Assembly: GCF_910596095.1 (NCBI RefSeq)
Contig: NC_056536.1
Coordinates: 13,163,291 to 13,227,290, forward strand
Length of the DNA: 64,000 nt
Reading direction: 5' to 3'
Source: Thunnus maccoyii
Taxonomy: Eukaryota; Chordata; Actinopteri; Scombriformes; Scombridae
Every line of letters starts with the position of its first letter. Position 1 is the first letter of the stretch. The position numbers were made by a program, and so were the translations under genes. This document shows, piece after piece, positions 41,901 to 52,700 of this stretch. The notes under the pieces are model-generated. The model was not told the origin of the DNA and made no database searches. It saw nothing but the letters and a program-made list of their open reading frames with translations.

Positions 41901-42871
41901 AGGTACAAGACAGGACAGTAATTGGAGTTGTGACTAAAGAACTTGCACCATAGAAAAATAGCAGGTTAGTGGAAAGTGAGTGTAATAATACTTTCTGCAC
42001 ATTTCTATGTGTGTTTGTTCCTGCTATAGTTATGAATGGATATATTTTTGAAATTAGTGCTTTTCTGTGTTCTCAGATTAACAATTAAGTAATCAGTCCT
42101 AAGATTAAATATTAACCGCTGTAGCACTTGAGAGTTAAAGTACAAATATAATCACCTAGACTAATGGAGGTTTTGGAGGTTTATCTAAAACTGATGAGTA
42201 TGAAAGTACCAACATATTTTGTATATTAGGCTACATGCTGAAATTTCAACAGAATGTGCATTTACAAAACATTAAAGGTAAGTATTTCTTTAAGGAAAGC
42301 TCTGTGATTTTGTATTATACTCATGGATCTTTTGAATGTTAAAAATTAAATTTTTTGAAACCATTTGCTTATTTGTATTTAGGTGATTGTTTAATAGCAA
42401 GAAGGAAATTAAAAGAAAATTGTATGAGTTAGCTTTGAAGCTAAATAATCAAATATTGTTTTGACAGTGTGAGCAGAAGTCACACACTGCTACAAAGAAA
42501 ATGTTTTCAAACCTTGTGCTGTTATAAAAGTTACATCTTATTAAAGGACACATAGAGGCTCACAGCAAGGCTCACACCAGTGAAACAGGTGCTCATTGAC
42601 ACAGGTTTGTTGTGGATTACAGCGCAGAGTTCAGATGCTATCAAAATTTATTTTTATTCTACTTATGAAGGAAAATAAGTTTGAGGGTTCACATGTTATC
42701 TTGGCTAAACGCTGCATGGGAGCACACTGGCCCTGCAGGTACAGCTGCAGCGGTATTGATTTTTTTTCCTTACCGCACAAATTAGCGAAGCCATTCAAAC
42801 TGTTGCAGTAACCACCATAAAAATAATAATCTAAACGTCAGATGTTATAAAATAATTGTTTCCTAAATACT
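41901..42871. other. Gene-free AT-rich sequence
   Basis: Nothing recognised. Confidence 0.45.
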
Positions 42872-43240
42872 GTATTGGTCCGAATATAAGGTGACCCAAA
42901 TCATAAGACGACCCCCATTTTACAGCAGCTGTTTTTGGGAAAACACTTTTTGACTATAACTTACATCATAGTAAAGTTACATACTCACACTCTCCTATCA
43001 GGCTCTTGGAAGCGGTCAAAAATTATTTTCTCTGGCAGTTGGCATTTATAAGACTGCCTTTGAGCTCCTTATCATCTGGGACAGTGGTATTTGGCAGCTT
43101 GACATTTTCCGTTTCTGTAGTTGAGACGTCAGAAGACGCTTTGGACTCGTTTTCACTCGTCATGAATTTATTTCCATCGTGGCAGAAAAACACGTTACAT
43201 GAGCCTTCAGAAACTCCTGCAGTTTAAACTGGACTAACGA
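42872..43240. repeat. Probable DNA-element remnant with one recognisable terminus
   Basis: The left end carries 'ggtccgaatataaggtgacc' and then 'cataagacgaccccc', two imperfect copies of an 'ataagacgaccc' word typical of a dispersed vertebrate DNA element. The matching inverted end was not found. A 46-codon minus-strand frame (43023-43163) and the overlapping plus-strand frame are unrecognised and probably incidental. Confidence 0.45.
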
Positions 43241-44139
43241 AACACTGTTAGGGCTGACTGACTCTAATACACTAACTAAAAATACACTTTAAGACACTCG
43301 CTAGCCTAGCGACATTAATGCTACAAACAACCAATAGCCACGCTTTTCCGCGCAGGTGTCGGTTTCCGGTACGTCCCATCACGTGACTTTGCAGCGCAAA
43401 GAATTGAAGAAAGGAAATCCATTTGTAATGTTAGCTTGCATACACAATCATGTATTGTAGCCTACTTCTAACAACTCCATGTTTAGAAGTAGGTAGAAAA
43501 GTTGTATTTTTAAAAAAAAGATAAATAACCATCGTTTTAATGTCTTGTTGAGGGCCATTTCAACCATGGCAGAAAGTGAATATAATATAAGAATGTTTTC
43601 ATCCTGCATTCACCTGCTCATGGTGTGGTCCCATTTCCTGAGTTGAGAAGTCGCTCTTCCAACTTCTGTGTTCATGAGCTTTTAAGTTGTAATGTGGAAA
43701 CAACATGGACACTACAAAGAAGATGTGTTGTATTTTGTCCCAGACTTGTCGCTGCACCAGTACATTCCCTAAATCACTAAAATATTACTTTACCTGACTG
43801 GTTATCAGGGTTAATGCTAATAAATATTTTTTCTAACTAATCTAGGTCACTCTACGACAGAAGCTAATGGTTACAACCTAAAACCATTTTATAAATTACA
43901 TGTGAGCAAAAAATTGATATACAATACATGAACTAGTAAAAAGTTTCTTTCCATCAACCAAACATTTACTTTCGTCCACCATGTTTCTGCATATATGACA
44001 TCAACTTTCAACAAGTCTTGTACTAAAATTTTCACCAACTTTCAGAGTTTTTTATTCCAACTTGAGGGGGCGTTCACGTGAATTTTCCCAGTCAGGAAAT
44101 AATTTTTCCAATTATTCCGACACCACATGAATGCCACAT
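43241..44139. other. Non-coding sequence, probably repeat-derived in part
   Basis: 'gcgttcacgtgaattttccc' (44068 on) and 'ccacatgaatgccacat' near 44130 resemble the end of a fish DNA element. A possible diverged partner near 43605-43690 is too weak to call. No gene is visible. Confidence 0.35.
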
Positions 44140-44186
44140 ATAATCGAATGAAAATAAGAATCGTGTTTTCGTTAGCTTAGAGTCAT
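44140..44186 (+). repeat. Left part of the same older repeat
   Basis: The stretch with 'gtgttttcgttagcttag' would be continuous with 44704 onward once the MITE and one target duplication are removed. Confidence 0.4.
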
Positions 44187-44194
44187 ATCTACAT
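44187..44194. repeat. Left target-site duplication of the 501-bp MITE
   Basis: atctacat, repeated exactly at 44696-44703 on the other side of the MITE. Confidence 0.85.
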
Positions 44195-44695
44195 CATGGA
44201 TGTATAATAAGAGCTGGATAGGGCACCACCGCTCAGGCTTGCAGCCAGTTTTTCCCAGTGGCCACTCGCGGTATTGCAGCGAAAAATCCCCCTGCGGCCC
44301 AAAAAGGATTTTCCCCATAGACCACCATTGTAAAAGAGACGCCTGTAAAACTATTGAAAGGACACCTCAAACTGCAAACAACGTCAATTATGACTCTTTC
44401 TATTATGAACTTTTGATCCATGGAGGTTTTATATTTGTAAAACTTTCCTTGAGCCGAAAAAAGAGATTTAAAAATCTGTGACGTCATCACAATGTAAAGT
44501 CTATGGGCTGAGCAGGAGCTTGCAGGCAGGGCCAGTGGGGGAAACACTACTGCGCATATTCAGTGGGCCGCACAACGCGGAAGCACACCCGGAAGCTAGA
44601 AACTTTTTTTGGCGTATGCGCCAGGTGAGCAATTCCTATAGGACTGAATGGGCGCCATTTTTAGTTTGGTATCCAGCTCTTATAATACATCCATG
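44195..44695. mobile_element. 501-bp MITE with 26-bp terminal inverted repeats and 8-bp target duplication
   Basis: The left end (44195-44220, starting catggatgtataataagag) and the inverted right end (44670-44695) match at 25 of 26 bases. The element is flanked by identical 8-bp direct repeats, atctacat, at 44187-44194 and 44696-44703. It has no coding capacity; open frames inside are incidental. A CATG start and 8-bp duplications are P-element-like, and hAT elements also make 8-bp duplications, so the superfamily is unsettled. Its ends match the left end of the THAP/DDE relic at 47.08 kb. Confidence 0.9.
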
Positions 44696-44703
44696 ATCTA
44701 CAT
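44696..44703. repeat. Right target-site duplication of the 501-bp MITE
   Basis: atctacat, the exact partner of 44187-44194. Removing the MITE and one copy leaves a continuous older repeat. Confidence 0.85.
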
Positions 44704-44925
44704 AGGGAGTGGGGCCTCCTTCACGGACACCGCCATGTTGCACCGCCATGTTTCTACAGTCGCCCAGGACGAACAAACCAAACAATGGCTCTAGAGAGGG
44801 CCTTTTCGCGAGTTTCAAGGCCACCTTAGGTTCTCCTACATACTTGAAAGGGAGTGGTGCGGGTGAGAGGTATTCAGCTGGTTGCAATGTGCAACCTCAC
44901 AGCTAGACCCGACTGAATCCCACTT
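44704..44925 (+). repeat. Right part of an older teleost repeat split by the MITE
   Basis: It contains the 'caccgccatgtttctacagt' and 'ggctctagagagggcc' modules that I recognise from a common fish DNA-element family. It ends with 'gttgcaatgtgcaacctca', which resembles in inverted orientation the 'gaggttgcagattgcaac' core of the small element at 15490-15666. The left part lies just before 44187 ('gttttcgttagcttagag'). Confidence 0.5.
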
Positions 44926-45598
44926 GAATAAACAAACGAACAGGAGTGCAGTTAGATTACAGTAAATCAGTAAAATATAAACCAATGTAATAACCGAGAT
45001 GGCGCATCATTTCCTCCTCACTAACTGTCCGACTGAACAGCAGTGATGTTAATGTAGTGGACACAGTCGAAATTCTTCTAACATACACAACTGCAAAAGA
45101 AACAGCTACAAAAGAATTAAGACAATTTAATGAGGGTCACAAACATTAATCTTTGTGTTAACACAAGATGTATGATAATACAATAATAATATCTCTGTAT
45201 CTAAATGTTCTCTGCTGCAGTGTCTTAATGTGAATAAGGCTTACAGCTAATAAATAATTTCATTGTTGTCTCACACAGTGGAGGACAGCGATATTTTTTT
45301 AAAGTCAGTTCTCTTCAAATGAACAGTTTTTAGCCCAAAACAAAAGCAGAATTACATTCTGGCATTAAAAAGAAGGCTTAGAAACAGCATTTTGACCACC
45401 AATTTACAGAAAATGTTAAATATAAAATGAGAAAAAATTAAATGTTAAGAACATGCCTTAAGTATTTCTAAGTATTTCTGAAGTCATTATTGTGTCTTCA
45501 TTGAGAAATTTAGATTCCATGTAAGTGAAAGAAAGGAAACAATCACACACAAAACACAAGAGGGAGAAACAACCATTTTGAAGTAATTTCACCATCTT
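44926..45598. other. Gene-free AT-rich sequence
   Basis: Nothing recognised between the split repeat and the direct duplication. Confidence 0.45.
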
Positions 45599-46036
45599 GA
45601 GGCTGCAACATTGGTCAAGTAGCATATAGATAATTTTGTGAAATGCAAGAGGATATCGCTCTTGGCTACAAAACGGTGGAAGCGACATCTGAACCTTCAT
45701 CCTCATCAGTGGTGGAGGGGGAATTATCACTCAGTGAACTCTTTGATGTGATTATTTAGGCTACACAGAAGAAAATTGAGTAGCATGTGTATGAAGTTTA
45801 GAATCTAATGCGTTTTTTTTGTTGTTCTTGTTTTGTTTGTTAATACACAGACAAACATGATGTCACTACGTCAGTGTTCAAACAAACATCACTTACACAT
45901 ACAAAAAAGAAAAACTCACCCCATAGTCCAAGTTAAGTCTTTGTATAGCACCTTTCATACACAATGGCAGTTCAAGGTGCTTTAACATCAGCATAAAAAA
46001 AATTGATCAACATGATAAAAATAATTTTACAGTACT
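45599..46036 (+). repeat. Direct duplication, unit 1
   Basis: Begins gaggctgcaacattggtcaa and ends before the same words at 46037. It includes 'ggatatcgctcttgg', 'cctcatcagt', 'taatacacagacaaac' and a 'tttgtatagcacc...ggtgcttta' dispersed-repeat module (45940-45985). There is no coding potential. Confidence 0.85.
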
Positions 46037-46587
46037 GAGGCTGCAACATTGGTCAAGAAGCATATGGATAATTCTATGAAATGCAGATTATTGACATTAT
46101 TTGATACTTCTAGTTGTTTATATGTTGTGTCTTACACATGTAGGCCTACAGGACTCAGCTGCAAGTAGTAGAACTTGTATTTCTTTGGTCTTGTTTATGA
46201 CACTTTGTTGAGAGCGGGAGTGAGCAAGAGGATATCGCTCTTGGTTACAAAACGATGGAAGTGACATCTGATTCTTCAACCTCATCAGTGGCGGAAGGGG
46301 GAAATATCACTCAGTGAACTCTTTGATGCAATTATTTACACAGAGGAAAATTGGGTGGTATGTGTAGGAATTTTAGAATCTAATGCGTTTTTGTTTGTTA
46401 ATACACAGACAAACGTGATGTCACTATGTCAGTGTACAATCAAATCACTTTCACATACAAAAAAGGAAAAGTCACCCCATAGAACAAGTTAAGTCTTTGT
46501 GTAGCACCTTTAATACACAATGGCAGTTCAAGGTGCTTTAACATCAGCATAAAAACAATTGATCAACATGATAAAATCATTTTACAG
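46037..46587 (+). repeat. Direct duplication, unit 2
   Basis: A second, diverged copy of unit 1 in the same order and orientation, offset by 438 bases at its start. It carries about 140 extra bases (46086-46226) that unit 1 lacks, and lacks a T-rich stretch present in unit 1. Point differences are scattered, so the duplication is not recent. Confidence 0.85.
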
Positions 46588-46637
46588 CAAAGTTTGAAAA
46601 TACAGAAATACAACATTTAGAAATGAACACCAAATCA

Positions 46638-46639
<2 letters not shown>

Positions 46640-46699
<60 letters not shown>

Positions 46700-46736
46700 T
46701 AATAATAATAATAATTATTATTATTATTATTATTAT
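46640..46736. repeat. (CA)29 microsatellite joined to an (AAT)6 / (ATT)7 palindrome
   Basis: A pure CA tract (46640-46697) is the longest in the window. It runs into six AAT units and then the inverted ATT series to 46736, a self-complementary stretch able to form a hairpin or cruciform. Confidence 0.95.
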
Positions 46737-46737
46737 A

Positions 46738-47080
46738 AAATGTTGCAAATCAGTAGGCCCACAGGCATCTAGATAGATAGATAGATTAGAATAGAGTCTA
46801 GAGATATAACCATAACTATAATGCTCTTTGCAAATTACAATCAATGGAGCTAATGGTACCTTTAAAAAAACGAGGTTACGAGACACTACTAATAGGTTTA
46901 ACTATTACTTTAGTCAGTATTTCATTCAAAGGATTTAGTGACATACTAAATACTTACTCCGATACAGCAGGTGGCGCTATGGGTTATTAAAGTTAGTTGC
47001 GATCCTCCAGTAAACAAAAAGAGGAAGAAAAACAAACGGGTGCGCGCGCAGATATGGGGCTCAAAACAAAACAGTTTTGA
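46738..47080. other. Non-coding stretch between the microsatellite and the transposase relic
   Basis: It contains a short gata repeat (46772-46787) and 'caggtggcgctatgg', a word common at the ends of fish DNA elements. No gene is visible. Confidence 0.5.
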
Positions 47081-47120
47081 CCATCGATGTATTATAAGAG
47101 CTTTTGTAATACATTCATGG
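47081..47120. repeat. 40-bp imperfect palindrome made of two facing transposon termini
   Basis: The left half (ccatcgatgtattataagag) and the inverted right half match at 16 of 20 bases. The left half also matches the MITE terminus (catggatgtattataagagc) with one mismatch. A third similar copy, inverted, lies at 47129-47149. Confidence 0.75.
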
Positions 47121-49040
47121 TGTTGACACTCTTATATTACATTCATGAGTGAGACTGAAGATTTTCGTGAGCACAACATGACAAAAAGCTGTTGTGCTCC
47201 AGACTGCACAACTCAGACCAGTGATGGGTGGAAAATGTTCAATATCCCCAGAGTGAAACATCTTCTCAGCAGCGGAGGAGAGAGTTGTGGCTGGAAGCGA
47301 TAAACAGATGTGACTTATGGATCTCTGACAGATGAAAGCCTGTGAACATGCTATTTGTGGTCTGTGTTTACGAGTCTGCATACCAGTGTGAGACATCAGC
47401 TAACATACTTGCTTGTCATGTACAGTAACGTTATTCTAATTTAGGCAACATGATCTTAGTTTTATGGAGTAACTTTGACAAAAACAGAAACTATTTCCAG
47501 GATGATTCATAATTTTCATAGCAACTATTTTCTACAGAAGAAATATTTCCTAAGAAAAGTATTGACAGTTTGGATTCTCCTCTATTGCAATACATGTCAG
47601 TTTATATCACATGTATCACATATTGTGATATTGAAGAAGTTAAACTGAGAAATTAATAAAAAATAAAGGCATGGATGTCTGTTTCAGCTAATCCAGCAAA
47701 TTAAATATCTGACAAATCAAGTACATGTACAAAAAATCATATAAAAACCCAACATTACCAGAAAGCAATTCTGCTCATAAGTCAATCATGTCATGTGACA
47801 ATAGGAAAAGCACTTAATGATGGCTGAATTAAATTTAGCTGCTTCAGTTTCAGTGTGCTGGTATTGTGCCTGCTGGCTCACTGTCATGAGTCACTGGGGC
47901 ACTTGAATACAACAGAGCCATTGTTAATGTTATTAGTAACACCTGTGCTTTTCCTGCTATAACAAGTCTAAACGTCTGCTGTGAAAAAGGCCTGTTAATT
48001 TGCAGCATTTGCCCACAATGGTCACAAAATGTATATAGTTGCAAGGTGTATGTTTTTATATCGCCCACCAATACTCTTTCACTTCTTTTTCTGTAAATGC
48101 AGGGATGCTGTTCAGACTGTAAACTAGGTTTGTGAACATCACCAGCCTTTTCTAACCCGACTGTCATATCTGCTTATATCAGGGAGGCCATCGCCGGACT
48201 ATAACAGCCCAGATTTTGTACCTTCTATTTTTAAACATAACTTCCTCAAGACAACATGGGAAACTGCGAGGTTGGTGCTCTGTCAGTTGGCATCTAGTCT
48301 GTGGTCACATTCTTCTCAGTCACGACAACTGCTTGCATGTTTGTTTGCTGTATTCAACTTTGATGCAGTTATATCAGGCTCACACTGGCCGTATCTTAGC
48401 TCATAATCAATACAGAAGATTGAATGAAGTGACTTTTTTTTCCTGCACTACTGTGATTCACAGCAAATCAAAACCAGGAAGAGAAGATTTGGAGCATCCT
48501 TCTTCACTCCTTCAAAGATCATCAAAGATTGGATGCCCCTGTTGTCTTCTATACCGCGTCTCTTCATCATGAGGCCAAGCAGGGAAACGGCTAGAGTTAA
48601 TTTGCCAAAGTGTTTTAAGCCCCAGTTTGTGGACTGTCGGTGTATTATTGACTGCCCTGAAAGTTTGATAGAGAGAACCTCCAACCTAGCACGGGCTGAA
48701 ACCTGGTCACGTCACAAAAATAAAAACACTATTAAGTACCTAATTGGAATAACACCTGCAGGAGCTGTTTGCTTCTCATCAGGCAGATTTGGAGGCCGTG
48801 CTTCTGACAAGATAATGGCATCAGAGTCTGGCGTTTTAGGAAAGCTTGAACAATGTGGTTCTTGCTGACAGGAGGTTCCTTGCAAGAGAAGAGCTGTTAA
48901 GTGTTGCAGCAACATTAAAAATCCCAAGTTTGGCAAAAGAGAAGTCTCACCTGCCTAGTTTCTGCTCCTGGCGGCTGTCAAGAGACCACATTCACACAGA
49001 ACGAGTGATCAGTCGCTTTAAAACCTCCCAGATACTGTGA
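47082..49040 (+). pseudogene. Broken THAP-domain / DDE (DDE_Tnp_4-like) transposase relic
   Basis: A THAP-like zinc finger start is readable at 47178 (MTKSCCAPDCTTQTSDGWKM). It shifts frame near 47270 into a segment reading RRELWLEAINRCDLW, followed by a degenerate C-x-H at about 47338. A second block, about 48482-49040, reads as an HTH plus DDE endonuclease: SKIIKDWM, then IIDCPE (Asp codon 48650), GGRASDK, a +1 frame change near 48840, LADRRF (Asp codon 48867) and HTERVI (Glu codon 48999). The pattern IIDC.E / ADRGF / HVER is characteristic of PIF/Harbinger and ISL2EU-type transposases, some of which carry an N-terminal THAP. Stops and frame changes make it dead. The roughly 1 kb between the blocks has no recognisable coding. 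No right terminus was found. Confidence 0.72.
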
Positions 49041-49743
49041 TACCCATCAGCTTGTGTGCACTGTCTCTTCATGTGTAAAATGTATCTTTGCTTTTTGCTG
49101 TTCATTACATCCTGTGCTTTTTAGGTTATTTTCCAAACCAATGCAGATTTTCACTGAACTGCAGGACTGTTGTGGAGATTTATGTTTATATTAAATGGTC
49201 CTGGTGAAAATACAGATTGTGAACCATGCAAAGCAATGACAATATGATATTATGACTGATTACTGTAAAATGATGCAGTTGAAATGATGCAAAACCTTTC
49301 CTTTTTAAAAAAAAATTGGAATCCTCAATATTTCTGTTATTTTGATTTGTTCACATTAGATTTTATTGGCAGTTTAAATGGTTGCCTTATTATTGTTCAG
49401 GTGTAATTTACAGTCACTTCAATAAAAATGCACTTATGTTGTCACTTATATCCCAATTTATTTTCTTTGGGGCATCTGATTATGTGTACTGTCTACAGCA
49501 GTCAGAGCACTTTTTTCACAGCATGCTTTGAAGGAACACGTGATGGAGATGATGTACATGACTATAGTTGAAAATCATCCTGCTTCAGTAAACATTCAGA
49601 TTTTTAGCAAATGAAAATCAGTACATAGAAGTTAAGTGTAGGCTTTAAGAGATCAGTACTTTTTGTTGGTTAACCAGCACACAGATACCATTCTGATGTC
49701 TGATTTTAAAAACACAGAACACACTGTATTAATCACTACATTG
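49041..49743. other. Non-coding spacer between the transposase relic and elastase gene 1
   Basis: AT-rich sequence with no open frame of interest. I searched by eye for the right inverted terminus expected for the relic and did not find one. Confidence 0.5.
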
Positions 49744-49749
49744 TTTATT
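49744..49749 (-). other. Polyadenylation signal of elastase gene 1
   Basis: AATAAA on the minus strand, 41 bases after the TAA stop. A short 3' UTR like this is normal for elastase mRNAs. Confidence 0.7.
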
Positions 49750-49790
49750 TCACAATCAACAGCAAATTATGACACAAAACAATCCACATC

Positions 49791-52700
49791 TTAGTTACTG
49801 GCCATCACCTAGAAAAAAAAAGAAAGCAGAAAGAAAATAAGTCAAATTCCTCCTCTAGAGGGCACTAGAGCACTGTGACTCTTTATCACAATATTTCCAC
49901 TCTGGACTCTGAGCTATAAAGCATTTAAAGTTTCAATTAAATATTAGATGACATCCACTGTGGTATTTGATAATATGTATAATTTCATTTAATAATTTCT
50001 GGCAAATTACTGAATATTCTACACAGCCCATTTTGCAACACAAATATTCATGTAAAAAAGCACAAATAAGAGTTTCCTCCTTTTAATTAAAACAATTTCT
50101 CATATTTATTTCTAACATAAAGAGCCACATAATGAGCACAAACTAATGGCTGCCCATAAATAGTTTTAGGGCTCAATCTCCAGACAGGGAAAAAGTTTTA
50201 ACGCTGTCAGCTTGAGTCAAAAATAAACAAAAATGTATCATGAGATCTTTTGGACAAGTATTCTATCCGATGCTTTTCCACTTACGTTGTTGATCCAGGG
50301 GATGTAGGCGCTGACCCTGGTGAAGACGGAGGGCTTCTTGGGGTAGTTGCAGCCCATGCTAGAGCCGAAGCTCACCACACCGTGGACATCCCAGGAACCA
50401 TCAGGGTTCTGACAGTTGAGGGGACCGCCAGAGTCTCCCTGAAGGGTAACAGAGACAAATGTGGTATTAGGGCAGGAAATCAGACAGAGGATGACAAATG
50501 CTGTGTTTAGATATGCTTAAATAAGGTTTTTGTTGCACAGGACCTGGATTTATACATTACATAAGTTTGAAAAAATGAAATGAATCTGACTCACGTTGCA
50601 GCTAGCCAGGATTCCGTCTCCTCCAGCACAGACCATCTTGTCGGTGACCAGGCTGCCCCACCAGTCATACCTGCTGCAGGTGGAGTGGCCGACCACGGGA
50701 AGAAGGGCCTGCTGCAGGATGTCGGCAATGGGACCTCCGGCTTTAGAAGAGAACAGAGCTTTCAGATTCAGGGCTGCAGTTAAGACCACCACCAACAAGG
50801 CCAAATCAACTCCAAAACTAGGTCCACTAAGTCCAGTTTCAGTTCAAAAGTGACAAGATTCAGTATCAAAATGTTTTAAAAGCATGAATAGACATTATAG
50901 ATTATGTCTATTTGATTGAGTGTCATATTCTATTAACACACAGAATTATGGATTAGTCAATGCATAGTTTTGAGGTGTAATTTCTAAAATATGTAATTTG
51001 TAACTTTTTTATTTTTTGAAAAGGCAAGTCAACATCTAAAAGTGTGTGAGACGAGTCATAAAACTACTGTAGACTCAAAACCAAGACATCTTTTACAGTA
51101 ATGCTGGAACTAGACTCAACCACACCAGCCCAATTCAAATGAACGGACAGTGACACTTTAGTTGAAGATTAACCTCTTGAGAGGGTGGAAAATTTTGCTG
51201 AGAAAAACAACATCTGGGCTGCAGTGCTCACACAAATTTAACAGGAAAATTGACATAATATCAACGATTTGATAGGACATCAGTGTTGCCAGTTTATAGT
51301 TACTCAAATTCCTTTTAGTCTGTTAATAGAACTTACTCCAGAGACGACCCCAGCCGGTGACGTAGCAGGGAGCGCCGTTAGGCAGGATGTCATCAGCGGT
51401 GGGAAGACAAGCAGGCATGATGGAGTCAGACAATGTGACAGGAGTGGAGAGCTTGATCAGGGCGATGTCATTACTGGAGGATGAATGAAGAAACAGAACG
51501 TTAATGAGCATTAATAGCATGGGTAAAATAACAAAATAGTCACCGAAGTATAATATGCAGTCGACAGAGCCTACCGGATTCTGTAAGAGTCCCAGGCCTC
51601 GTGGACGATGATCTTGCTGGGGCTGATGGCAATAGAACCAGCCTCATTTTCCTTCAGGTTGTGTTTTCCCATATACACTCTGTAGGTGCGACTGCTGCTT
51701 TGCCAGAAGAAAAAAAAACATAGAAAAAAGTAGAAAAAAGGGTCAGAGTTGCATAGTTTTGGGATCTATTCAAGAACACTTTAGTAAAACACCAAACTTA
51801 TTTACAGGTACTAATCTACTCTCATTATATTACTACTGCTGCCAATATACAGTAAAATGTAAATAATTTGGGGGAATTCATTAAAAATGTGTTCTTTTAA
51901 CTTGGAAAATGTTTTATTAACAGTGGCAGTATTGATATAATGTGCAAGTACTAATTATATCTATAAAATATTTTTTTCTTAAAACAATTACTACACTAAT
52001 AGGTGGCCACAGCTCACCAAAGCCTTTTTCAGTTTGAACACTGAACTGCATTATTGTGTAATTCTGTATACAGTATTTTACTTATCAGGCTGTGATAAGT
52101 ACTCAAGTATGAGTTCAAGTATATTTGTATATTATTTTAAATAGCAAATCCAAATGTATTCATCTTTCCATCCTGCCTCTATCACCCAGCTTTATACTGA
52201 AATCCACAGTCATGACCCTCTTTGTCCTCCCTTTCCTCCCCTGCCTGTTCCTCATTTACCCTCATTGATTTCACATTTCTTTTTAGCCACACCTGATGCA
52301 GTGAGCAGCGGTGAGGACCCACTGGCTGGCGATCAGAGTGCCACCGCAAGTGTGGTAGAAGTTGCCGCCACTCTGGTACTGCAGAGACACCTGTGGAGAA
52401 CAAACAACAGCAGCACATGAATGTTTTGTGACTTTAAGAAAAGGACTGAGGACACAGAGTTTAACTGAGAATGGAACATACCTGCCAGGGCCAGCTGTTC
52501 TCACGGACATCCTCTCCGCCGACCACCCTGGTGACGGTGGGGGGGAAGGTGGGCAGGCCACACCCGTAGGCTGAGAAACAACAGTATAGAATATGGTGCT
52601 TTATGACAGTCTTAATATCAAAAATACTCTTTCATTTTGTTCTTTAACATTAATGTTTTCAAGCAGTTTTGGCAATTCGTAAGTGTAAAAAATTGTTTTT

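Noticed and set aside
43600-44140. Possible inverted-repeat element between 43.6 and 44.1 kb
   Set aside because: Only short words (gcattca, tttcctga) match between the ends; too weak to call termini.
44200-44696. Several frames of 70-104 codons between 44.2 and 44.7 kb
   Set aside because: All lie inside the non-autonomous MITE and show no transposase motif.
46635-46886. Minus-strand frame rich in Val-Cys and Ile repeats
   Set aside because: Translation of the CA and AAT/ATT repeats.
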